Shown here piece by piece: positions 16,977-23,739 of a stretch of DNA of 36,749 nucleotides (the stretch's first letter is position 1; each line of letters opens with the position of its first letter). Below the pieces are notes generated by a model. That model was not told the origin of the DNA. It did not search any database and saw only the letters and a list, made by a program, of their open reading frames with translations. Where the stretch lies: NCBI GenBank assembly GCA_900319635.1, contig ONPF01000008.1:1-36749 (forward strand), read 5' to 3'. The position numbers and the translations under genes were made by a program. This DNA comes from an uncultured Eubacteriales bacterium (lineage in GTDB: Bacteria > Bacillota > Clostridia > Oscillospirales > Oscillospiraceae).

Positions 16977-17005
16977 TTGACAGGAGGGCCACATTTGTTT
17001 ATATT
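16977..17005 (+). promoter_or_regulatory. Promoter of the zinc ABC transporter operon
   Basis: A perfect TTGACA and TATATT are separated by 17 bases, 23 bases before the ATG at 17029. A Zur-type operator would be expected here, but no convincing dyad is visible. Confidence 0.7.
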
Positions 17006-17028
17006 ACAACGTGGATTGGAGTTGTAGT

Positions 17029-18030
17029 ATGAAAAAAACGCTTTGTATTCTAATATTGTTAGGAATGTGCCTTTCTTTTTCCGCCTGCGCCGCGGAACCA
17101 GAGCTTCCGCAGGAAGGGAAACCGGTTATTGTGACGACTTTGTTTCCGGCCTATGACTTTGCCCGGCAGATCGCGGGGGAGCGGGCGACGGTGATCCTGC
17201 TGGTGCCCCCCGGAGCTGAGGCGCACAGCTTCGAGCCCACGGCCAAGGACATGATCCGCATCCAGGAAAGCACGCTTTTCTTCTGCAACGGCGGTGAATC
17301 GGAGGCCTGGGTGGAGGAGCTGCTGGAGGATCAGCAGATCGAAACGCTGCGGATGCTGGACTGTGTGGACGCCCTGGAGGAGGAGACCAAGGAGGGCATG
17401 CAGGCCGTCCCCGAGCACGAGCACGAAGAGCACGACCATGAGCATGAGCACGAAGAGCACGACCATGAGCATGAGCACGAAGAGCACGAGGAAGAGGGGC
17501 CGGAATACGATGAGCATGTCTGGACCTCGCCTGTGAACGCGGAGAAGATCTGCATCGCGCTCTGCGACAGGCTCTGCGAGCTGGACCCGGAGGGCGCGGA
17601 TTATTACCACGCAAATCTGCAGCGCTACTGCGCCGAGCTGGAAAAGCTGGACGCCGCCTTTCGGGAGACGGTAGAGCAGGGGCAGCGCCGCACCGTCGTG
17701 TTTGCGGATCGCTTCCCCGTGCGCTATTTTGTGGAGGAGTACGGCCTGGACTACTTCGCGGCCTTCCCCGGCTGCGCGGACGACACCGAGCCCTCCGCCC
17801 GCACGGTGGCCTTTCTGATCGACAAGGTGCGGGAGGAACAGATCCCCGTGGTCTTTACCATAGAGTTTTCCAACGAGAAAATGGCGGATGTGATTTGCGA
17901 GGACACCGGCTGCGGTAAGCTGCGCTTTCACTCCTGCCACAATGTCTCTGCGGAGGATTTGGAGAATGGCGTGACTTATCTGGAACTCATGTGGCAGAAT
18001 GTTGCCGCTTTGAAGGAGGCGCTGGGCTGA
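17029..18030 (+). CDS. znuA: Zinc (or manganese) ABC transporter substrate-binding lipoprotein, ZnuA-like
   Basis: This 333-residue protein captures a metal ion outside the cell and delivers it to the membrane permease. The lipobox is FSAC (Cys20). The cluster A-I fold begins VTTLFPAYDFARQI, with the first ligand histidine in AEAHSFEPTAKDM. A long flexible loop of His, Glu and Asp (about residues 129-158) follows; such loops are typical of zinc-specific members. The second ligand region is DEHVWTSP. ATG at 17029 is chosen over an in-frame start 18 bases upstream because GGAG lies at the right distance and the signal peptide then starts MKKTL. The stop overlaps the ATP-binding gene by one base. 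The His-rich loop favours zinc over manganese. Confidence 0.9.
   Translation: MKKTLCILILLGMCLSFSACAAEPELPQEGKPVIVTTLFPAYDFARQIAGERATVILLVPPGAEAHSFEPTAKDMIRIQESTLFFCNGGESEAWVEELLEDQQIETLRMLDCVDALEEETKEGMQAVPEHEHEEHDHEHEHEEHDHEHEHEEHEEEGPEYDEHVWTSPVNAEKICIALCDRLCELDPEGADYYHANLQRYCAELEKLDAAFRETVEQGQRRTVVFADRFPVRYFVEEYGLDYFAAFPGCADDTEPSARTVAFLIDKVREEQIPVVFTIEFSNEKMADVICEDTGCGKLRFHSCHNVSAEDLENGVTYLELMWQNVAALKEALG
17419..17490 (+). repeat. 27-bp tandem repeat encoding the His-rich loop
   Basis: Two identical 27-base units (17419-17445 and 17446-17472) are followed by a partial third. Each encodes EHEEHDHEH. The units are identical at DNA level, so the loop probably grew by recent slippage and may vary in length between strains. 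Confidence 0.9.
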
Positions 18031-18737
18031 TGGCCATTTTACAATGTGAAAACCTGTGCTTTGCCTATGATGGCAGCACTGTCCTGGAGGGCGTGAATTT
18101 CAGCCTGAAAGCCGGCAGCTATCTCTGCATCGTGGGGGAGAACGGTTCCGGCAAGTCCACGCTGATGAAGGGATTGCTGGGCTTGAAGGCGCCAGATGGC
18201 GGACACATCACATTCGGCGAGGGACTCAAGAGCACGGAGATCGGGTATCTGCCCCAACAGACGCAGCTGCAGCGGGATTTCCCGGCCAGCGTCTGGGAGG
18301 TAGTGCTCTCCGGCTGCCTCAATTCCCTGGGACGCCGCCTGTTCTACAGCGCGGAGGACAAGAAGCGGGCTGCCTACAATATGGAACGTATGGGCATCGA
18401 AGAGCTGCGGGACCGGAGCTATCAGGAGCTCTCCGGCGGGCAGCAGCAGCGGGTGCTGCTGGCGCGTGCACTCTGCGCCACAAAGAAAATGCTGCTGCTG
18501 GATGAGCCAGTTACCGGCCTGGACCCCATTGCTACGGGGGAGATGTATAACCTTATCAAGCTGGTGAACCTTTGCGATAACATCACGGTCATCATGGTGT
18601 CCCATGATATTCACGCCGCGGCGCGCTACGCCACCCATATTCTGCACTTAGGGCAGAAGCAGCTCTTCTTCGGCACCGCTGCGGAATACCGGGAGAGCGA
18701 CCTGGCGCGGCGCTTTTTGGGAGGGAACCGGCTATGA
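18030..18737 (+). CDS. znuC: Zinc ABC transporter ATP-binding protein, ZnuC-like
   Basis: This 235-residue ATPase powers the metal importer. The Walker A is GENGSGKST (about residues 36-44), the Q-loop is YLPQQTQ, the signature is LSGGQQQR, and the Walker B is MLLLDEPVTGLD, followed by the switch histidine in VSHD. Its ATG overlaps the preceding stop by one base (TGATG), which fixes the start and implies coupled translation. It overlaps the permease gene by four bases. Confidence 0.92.
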   Translation: MAILQCENLCFAYDGSTVLEGVNFSLKAGSYLCIVGENGSGKSTLMKGLLGLKAPDGGHITFGEGLKSTEIGYLPQQTQLQRDFPASVWEVVLSGCLNSLGRRLFYSAEDKKRAAYNMERMGIEELRDRSYQELSGGQQQRVLLARALCATKKMLLLDEPVTGLDPIATGEMYNLIKLVNLCDNITVIMVSHDIHAAARYATHILHLGQKQLFFGTAAEYRESDLARRFLGGNRL

Positions 18738-19540
18738 GCGAATTTTGGCATATGTTTTCCTTCCACTTCATGCAGCGGGCGCTGCTGGTGGGCGGATTGA
18801 TCAGCCTTTGCGCGGCGCTGCTGGGCGTGTCCCTGGTGCTTAAGCGCTATTCTATGATCGGCGACGGACTGAGCCATGTGGGCTTCGGCGCGCTGGCCAT
18901 CGCCTCGGCGCTGCATGTGGCGCCGCTGGCTGTGGCGGTGCCGGTCGTGGTGGTGACGGCGGTGCTGCTGCTGCGCCTGAGCCAGAACGGCAAGATCAAG
19001 GGCGACGCCATGATCGCCATTATCTCCTCTTCGGCGCTGGCCATCGGCGTCATCTGCGTCTCGGTGACCACGGGCATGAACACAGAAGTCTCCAGCTATA
19101 TGTTCGGCAGCGTCCTGTCCCTCAGCCGCTCGGACGCGATCCTGAGCGCGATCCTCTCCACCGTTGTGCTGCTGCTGTTTGTACTCTTCTATCCCCGCCT
19201 CTTTGCCGTGACCTTTGACGAGAACTTCTCCAAGGCCACGGGGACGCGGACGGAGCTCTATAACACGCTGCTGGCGGTGCTCACGGCCATCACCGTGGTG
19301 CTGGGCATGCGGATGATGGGTGCGCTGCTCATTTCCAGCCTGATCATTTTCCCGGCACTCTCCGCCATGCGGGTCTGCCGCAGCTTCAAGCGGGTGGTGA
19401 TCTGCGCGGCCTGCTTTTCCCTGACCTGCTTTGTGGTCGGAACCATTGCCTCTTATTTTCTGGAGACGCCCACCGGCGCCAGCATTGTGGCCGCAAATCT
19501 TCTTTGCTTTTGCATTTGTTGCGTGATTGGGAAGAAATAA
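18734..19540 (+). CDS. znuB: Zinc ABC transporter permease, ZnuB-like
   Basis: This is a 268-residue membrane protein of the ABC-3 family with about eight hydrophobic helices. SMIGDGLSHVGFGALAIA near residues 38-55 is the family's conserved coupling segment, and RMMGALLISSLIIFPALSA near the C-terminus is also characteristic. It starts inside the stop of the ATPase gene (ATGA). It is the last gene of the three-gene operon. No T-run terminator follows; the next hairpin is the CIRCE element. Confidence 0.92.
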   Translation: MSEFWHMFSFHFMQRALLVGGLISLCAALLGVSLVLKRYSMIGDGLSHVGFGALAIASALHVAPLAVAVPVVVVTAVLLLRLSQNGKIKGDAMIAIISSSALAIGVICVSVTTGMNTEVSSYMFGSVLSLSRSDAILSAILSTVVLLLFVLFYPRLFAVTFDENFSKATGTRTELYNTLLAVLTAITVVLGMRMMGALLISSLIIFPALSAMRVCRSFKRVVICAACFSLTCFVVGTIASYFLETPTGASIVAANLLCFCICCVIGKK

Positions 19541-19572
19541 CAGGATTCAGACAAATCAAGATGGGTAAAATA

Positions 19573-19599
19573 TTAGCACTCCGAATTTCGGAGTGCTAA
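19573..19599. promoter_or_regulatory. CIRCE element (HrcA repressor site)
   Basis: TTAGCACTC, nine bases, GAGTGCTAA: an exact match to the CIRCE consensus bound by the heat-shock repressor HrcA. The spacer is itself self-complementary and the flanks extend the dyad. It lies 131 bases before the Hsp20 start codon and after the zinc permease, so Hsp20 is the target. A promoter near it is not obvious; TAAAAT just before it and TATACA further down are weak candidates. Confidence 0.93.
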
Positions 19600-19729
19600 T
19601 ATTCATATTTAGCTCATAAATATAGCTATATTTATTCACAATTGTTTGCTATTTTATATACACGATGAAACGAAAGAAATGAATGCTTCATCATAATGAA
19701 TGTGTAATAAAAATATGGAGGTAATAGAT

Positions 19730-20152
19730 ATGTTTGAACTGATTCCTTTCACCCGTCATGTGAACGTGTATGATCCTTTCCGTGCCTTTGATGAGCTGGA
19801 GCGCAGCTTCTTCAACGACCGCCAGACCCTCGGCTTCCGCACCGATGTGACCGACACCGGCGACGCCTATAAGCTGGAGGCGGAGCTGCCCGGCTTCAAG
19901 AAGGAGGACATCAACCTTGACGTGGAGAACGATTGCCTGACCATCAGCGTGGAGCGCAAGGTTGAAGACGAGGACAAGCGCCCCAATTTCGTCAAGCGCG
20001 AGCGCGTTTACGGCTCCTTCAGCCGCAGCTTTGACGTGTCCGGCATCGAGGTGGAGAAGATCGAAGCTTCCTACCAGGACGGCATTCTGACGCTCACCAT
20101 GCCCAAGAAAGTGGAGCAGAAGCCCGCCAGCCGCAAGCTGGAGATCCAGTAA
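19730..20152 (+). CDS. Hsp20 / alpha-crystallin small heat-shock protein
   Basis: This is a 140-residue ATP-independent chaperone that holds unfolding proteins. An N-terminal region with the usual DPFRAFDELERSFF is followed by the alpha-crystallin domain from about residue 33 (TDVTDTGDAYKLEAELPGF) with LTISVERK, and then the YGSFSRSF segment and GILTLTMPKK near the end. The C-terminal tail lacks a clear IxI motif; the last residues are RKLEIQ. The ATG at 19730 is chosen for the GGAGGT site and because the longer frame would add unrelated residues. The CIRCE site upstream shows HrcA control. Confidence 0.92.
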   Translation: MFELIPFTRHVNVYDPFRAFDELERSFFNDRQTLGFRTDVTDTGDAYKLEAELPGFKKEDINLDVENDCLTISVERKVEDEDKRPNFVKRERVYGSFSRSFDVSGIEVEKIEASYQDGILTLTMPKKVEQKPASRKLEIQ

Positions 20153-20173
20153 AGCGGTTTTTCGTTATGAGCA

Positions 20174-20203
20174 GCGCCCCGGGGAAACCCGGGGCGCATT
20201 TTT
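20174..20203 (+). terminator. Terminator of hsp20
   Basis: A 10-bp GC stem (GCGCCCCGGG with CCCGGGGCGC) closed by a GAAA tetraloop is followed by ATTTTT. Confidence 0.92.
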
Positions 20204-20265
20204 GTAAGATTATCCTTGCACGCGTGATATATTCCGTGTTACCATGCTGGGGAGAGGTGAGACAC

Positions 20266-21027
20266 ATGATTTTTGATACCCATGCCCACTACGATTCCGG
20301 CGCCTTCAACGCCGACCGCTATGAGACGCTGGAGGCCGCCCACGCTGCTGGAGTGGGCTTGATCGTGGATCCGGGGTGTGACGCCCGCAGCAGTCAGATG
20401 GCCATTGATCTGGCGGAGCGCTATCCCTTCGTCTATGCCGCAGTGGGCATCCACCCGGAGGACATGGATCAATACGATCTGGAGTCCTATGCCGCGGTGT
20501 GCGAGCTGGCGCAGCACCCCAAGTGCGTGGCCATCGGCGAGGTTGGGTTGGACTATTATTGGGATGCCAGCCACAAGGAGGAGCAAAAGGCGCTCTTCTC
20601 CCGCCAGATCGAGCTCGCCATTGAGCTGGACAAGCCCCTGATCGTCCACGATCGGGAAGCGCACCAGGACAGTATGGAGCTTGTGCTCCGCTACCCGGAG
20701 GCGCGGGGCGTGTTCCACTGTTATTCCGGTAGCGCGGAGATGGCGAAGGAGCTTTTGAAGCGGGGCTGGTATCTGGGCTTCGACGGCCCCATCACCTATA
20801 AAAACGCCCGCAAGGCGCTGGAGGTGCTGGAGATTTGCCCGTTGGATCGGATCGTGATCGAGACGGACAGCCCCTATCTGAGCCCGGTGCCCATGCGGGG
20901 CAAGCGCAACGACTCCCGCAACCTCCGCTATGTGATCGAGAAGATCGGGGAGGTCAAGGGCCTTCCGCTGGAGGAAGTGGAGCGTCTGACCTGGGAGAAC
21001 GGCAAACGTCTCTTCGGAATTGAATAA
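20266..21027 (+). CDS. tatD: TatD-family metal-dependent deoxyribonuclease
   Basis: This is a 253-residue TIM-barrel metalloenzyme. The metal and catalytic motifs are all present: DTHAHYD at the N-terminus, the glutamate in AIGEVGLDYYWD, the histidine in PLIVHDREAHQD, FHCYSG, and the aspartate in IETDSPYLSPVPMRGKRN. Family members are 3'-5' exonucleases or DNases tied to DNA repair, and some act on D-aminoacyl or other substrates, so the exact activity is open. The ATG at 20266 has GGGGAGAGG upstream and starts the first strand (MIFDTHAHYD); the frame is open to 20167 but would run back through the hsp20 terminator. A weak promoter (TTGCAC, 18 bases, TACCAT) starts at 20216. Confidence 0.92.
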   Translation: MIFDTHAHYDSGAFNADRYETLEAAHAAGVGLIVDPGCDARSSQMAIDLAERYPFVYAAVGIHPEDMDQYDLESYAAVCELAQHPKCVAIGEVGLDYYWDASHKEEQKALFSRQIELAIELDKPLIVHDREAHQDSMELVLRYPEARGVFHCYSGSAEMAKELLKRGWYLGFDGPITYKNARKALEVLEICPLDRIVIETDSPYLSPVPMRGKRNDSRNLRYVIEKIGEVKGLPLEEVERLTWENGKRLFGIE

Positions 21028-21029
21028 AT

Positions 21030-21057
21030 AACGCGGCGGGTATAAACCCGCCGCGTT
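21030..21057. terminator. Bidirectional terminator between tatD and capA
   Basis: A perfect 12-bp stem (AACGCGGCGGGT with ACCCGCCGCGTT) with a four-base loop lies between two convergent genes. On the minus strand it is followed by ATTTATT. Confidence 0.85.
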
Positions 21058-21075
21058 CCATATTGAATAGATGAA

Positions 21076-22233
21076 TCAGCCGTACTGTGCGTAGACGTCG
21101 GAATAATCCCGGCCCTCGCTCTCGGGGGTAAAGCTGCCGTCCAGCTTGGCGAAGACCCGGTAGTAGGCGTTACTGCCCTCGGTGTAGGGAGTTGGGATAT
21201 AGTCGTTGTAGTTGTCGCCGGAGTAGTTCTCTTTCACCGGGCGGCTGGACACACAGCAGGGGATGACGGTGTAGCCGTTGTTGTGAATGCTGCCGTCGGC
21301 ATTGCGCCGCACATGGATCTGGATGATGGCGGTGTCCATGTCCGTGGGAGCAGTGCTGCCGCCGAAGACCCAGTTGCCCATGCTGTAGAGGATAAGGCCG
21401 TTGCCGTATTCTTCGACAGGCTGCAAGCAGTGGGAATGGGAGCCGTAGATCAGATCGGCGCCGGCGTCGATGCAGCGGTGTGCAAGCTCCACCTGGCTGT
21501 CAAAGGGGGAGTAGACCAGCTCCTTGCCCCAGTGGAAGGCGCAGATCACATACTCGGCGCCGTCGGCGCGGAGCTGCCGGATCGCGGCCTCGGCCTGGTC
21601 CGGGTCGGGATTCAGGTGCTCATAGGCGCAATAGATGCCGATGGTGAGCCCGCTCTCGGTGGTGATGAGCTTGCTCTCTCCGTCCTTGCCGTAGGGGAGA
21701 TTGTGCTCGTCCAGCGCCATGTAGGTAAATTCCTCGCCGGCGGTGCCAAAGTCGCCCAGGTGGTTGTTGGCCACGGTGACGAAGTCCACGCCGCCCTGCG
21801 TCATGATCTCGGCATAGGCCGTGGGCGCCCGGAAGGAAAACTGCTCATAGGAGGAGAGATTCACGTCCGAGAGCACGCATTCCAGATTGGCGAGGGTCAG
21901 ATCGTCGCTTTCAAAGTATTCCCGGGTATTGGAAAAGGGATAGGAATAGTCCTGCTGGATGTGATACTCAATGGAGCGGTGCTCGGAGGGGTCGATAAAC
22001 TGCGCAGAGGCTAGGGTACAGTCTCCCACCAGGGAGATCACATAGTCCTGCTCGTCCACAGAGGGAAGCTCCGGCGCGGGGGTGGCTTCCGTGTTCGGCG
22101 CGACGGGAGCGGAGGCCTCTCTGACAGGGACGTCCGGCCAGAGATTGTTGTTCTGCACCTTCCGCACGATGAGCACGGCGATCAGCGCCAGCAAAGAGAC
22201 TGCGAAGACTATCGTAGATCGTTTGATTTTCAT
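21076..22233 (-). CDS. CapA-family protein (metallophosphatase-like), copy 1
   Basis: This 385-residue protein has an N-terminal membrane anchor (about residues 8-24), a Pro/Ala-rich linker, then a CapA/PgsA-type domain: LVGDCTL, ANLECVLSD, FRAPTAYAEIM, VANNHLGDFG and the metal-type GSHSHCLQPVE. CapA proteins belong to polyglutamate capsule synthesis, but members of this family occur widely without capBC, and none are seen here, so the function is open: it may be a surface phosphoesterase. The start at 22233 is chosen for the GAGGAG site and because it begins MKIKRS before the membrane helix. It is paralogous to the gene at 22344-23570, which lies upstream on the same strand. It has its own promoter. 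Confidence 0.85.
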   Translation of the reverse strand: MKIKRSTIVFAVSLLALIAVLIVRKVQNNNLWPDVPVREASAPVAPNTEATPAPELPSVDEQDYVISLVGDCTLASAQFIDPSEHRSIEYHIQQDYSYPFSNTREYFESDDLTLANLECVLSDVNLSSYEQFSFRAPTAYAEIMTQGGVDFVTVANNHLGDFGTAGEEFTYMALDEHNLPYGKDGESKLITTESGLTIGIYCAYEHLNPDPDQAEAAIRQLRADGAEYVICAFHWGKELVYSPFDSQVELAHRCIDAGADLIYGSHSHCLQPVEEYGNGLILYSMGNWVFGGSTAPTDMDTAIIQIHVRRNADGSIHNNGYTVIPCCVSSRPVKENYSGDNYNDYIPTPYTEGSNAYYRVFAKLDGSFTPESEGRDYSDVYAQYG

Positions 22234-22279
22234 GTTGGAATCTCCTCGAAAAGAGACAGTATTTCGATAGAACTTATTT

Positions 22280-22308
22280 ATTATAGTGGATAAATGCGAA
22301 AAAGGCAA
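22280..22308 (-). promoter_or_regulatory. Promoter for CapA copy 1
   Basis: On the minus strand TTGCCT and TATAAT are separated by 17 bases, 46 bases upstream of the start. Confidence 0.7.
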
Positions 22309-22312
22309 GAGA

Positions 22313-22338
22313 AAACACCGGGGAGAACCCCGGTGTTT
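22313..22338 (-). terminator. Terminator of CapA copy 2
   Basis: An 11-bp stem (AAACACCGGGG with CCCCGGTGTTT) and a four-base loop lie five bases after the copy 2 stop. The T-tract is short (TTTTCTCTTG on the minus strand). The promoter of copy 1 begins just after it. Confidence 0.8.
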
Positions 22339-22343
22339 CGTTT

Positions 22344-23570
22344 TTACCCGCCGTAGCTGTTGTGCCAGCCGGAGTAGTCCACGTGGCCGTCCGGCCCCTC
22401 GTAGGTACCTATGATCTTGCTCATGGCCCGGTCGTAGAGCTCGGTGCCCTCCTCATAGGGGGTGGGGCAGTAGTCGTTGTAGCCGTAGTCGAAGAAGCCT
22501 TCCAGCACCGGCCTGCTGGAGACACAGCAGGGGATGATGGTGTAGCCGTCATTGGAGATGCTGCCGTCCAGATCCCGCTTGACCATGACCTGGAAGATGG
22601 CGGTGTCCATATCCGTGGGGTTGGTGTTGCCGCCGAAGGACCAGTTGCCGATGCTGTAGAGGATATAGGCGCCGTTATACTCCTCAAAGGGCTGCAGGCA
22701 GTGGGAGTGGGAGCCGTAGATCAGGTTGGCCCCCGCGTCCACACAGGCGTGAGCCAGCTCGATCTGCACCTGCTTGGGGTGATAGACGATCTCGTCCTGG
22801 CCCCAGTGGAACATGCAGATGATATATTCCGCGCCATCCTCCTTCAGCTGCTCGATGGCGGCCACACAGTTCTCCGTCTTGGGATAGTAGCCGTTATAAT
22901 CGCAGTAGATACCGACTTTCAGCCCGTTGGGGGTGGTGATGATCTGCGCCTGCCCCTCCACGCCGTAGGGCACACCGTAGGCGTCCAGAGCGGCGTTGGT
23001 GTCCTCGATGCCCTGCAGGCCGAAGTCCGCGGTGTGGTTGTTGGCGGTGTTCACAAAATCCACGCCGCCCTCGGTGAGGATCTGGGCATAGGCGGTAGGA
23101 GCACGGAAGTGGAAGAGGGAAGAGGAATAGAGCTGAGAATCGGAGAGAGTGCATTCCAGGTTGGCAATGGTCAGCTCGTCATGGTCAAAGTACTGGATGG
23201 TGTTGTGGAAGGGATAGGCGTAATCCTCGCCCATGATCGAAGCGTAGGAAGCCGGGTTGGAGGCACCCATGTTCTGATGGTTGGTCAAGGTGCAGTCGCC
23301 AATGGCGCTGATGACAAAAATCTCCGGTGTCGGTTCCGGGGTAGGTTCGGGCGTAGGCTCCGGCGTCGGTTCCGGGGTGGGCTCGGCCGTAGGCTCCGGC
23401 GTGGCGGAAGGCTCCGCAGTCACGGCGGGCTCGGCGCTTTCCGCAACCTCGGAACGATCTGTGGGCGCTTTTTCGTTGGAAGCCGGAAGCCCCTGGATCC
23501 GCAGCATCACCAGAAATGCCAAGGCCACAAGGAGAACCAGCAAAAACAAAACAGAAATACTCTTTTTCAT
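22344..23570 (-). CDS. CapA-family protein (metallophosphatase-like), copy 2
   Basis: This is a 408-residue paralogue of the gene downstream. An N-terminal membrane anchor (about residues 5-24) is followed by a linker with five or six PTPE-type repeats (about residues 55-85), which probably spans the wall. The CapA domain has SAIGDCTL, ANLECTLSD, FRAPTAYAQIL, TANNHTADFG and GSHSHCLQPFE. The two copies share the same order of motifs and the same IPCCVSSRPV segment near the C-terminus, so they are a tandem duplication. The start has AGG-rich sequence upstream and its own promoter. The separate promoter and terminator for each copy suggest independent expression. Confidence 0.85.
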   Translation of the reverse strand: MKKSISVLFLLVLLVALAFLVMLRIQGLPASNEKAPTDRSEVAESAEPAVTAEPSATPEPTAEPTPEPTPEPTPEPTPEPTPEIFVISAIGDCTLTNHQNMGASNPASYASIMGEDYAYPFHNTIQYFDHDELTIANLECTLSDSQLYSSSLFHFRAPTAYAQILTEGGVDFVNTANNHTADFGLQGIEDTNAALDAYGVPYGVEGQAQIITTPNGLKVGIYCDYNGYYPKTENCVAAIEQLKEDGAEYIICMFHWGQDEIVYHPKQVQIELAHACVDAGANLIYGSHSHCLQPFEEYNGAYILYSIGNWSFGGNTNPTDMDTAIFQVMVKRDLDGSISNDGYTIIPCCVSSRPVLEGFFDYGYNDYCPTPYEEGTELYDRAMSKIIGTYEGPDGHVDYSGWHNSYGG

Positions 23571-23599
23571 GGAAAAACCTCGTTTATAGATTCCCCGAT

Positions 23600-23628
23600 A
23601 TTATAGTGAAACAGACATGGAAAAACAA
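23600..23628 (-). promoter_or_regulatory. Promoter for CapA copy 2
   Basis: On the minus strand TTGTTT and TATAAT are separated by 17 bases, 29 bases upstream of the start codon. Confidence 0.65.
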
Positions 23629-23677
23629 GGGGACAAATTCAAGTTTTTCAAAAAAATCGGATTATCGACATGAAAAC

Positions 23678-23703
23678 GGAGGCTGACGGAACCGTCAGCC
23701 TCC
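23678..23703 (-). terminator. Terminator of the glycogen operon
   Basis: A perfect 12-bp stem (GGAGGCTGACGG) with a two-base centre lies 36 bases after the stop of the GH13 gene. GTTTTC follows on the minus strand. Confidence 0.8.
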
Positions 23704-23739
23704 TGAAATCAAATCAGCTTTTTGCGGATGCCTGAAGAA

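Noticed and set aside
22362-23606. Plus-strand frame opposite CapA copy 2
   Set aside because: It is a Val/Gly-rich shadow and the other strand has conserved CapA motifs.
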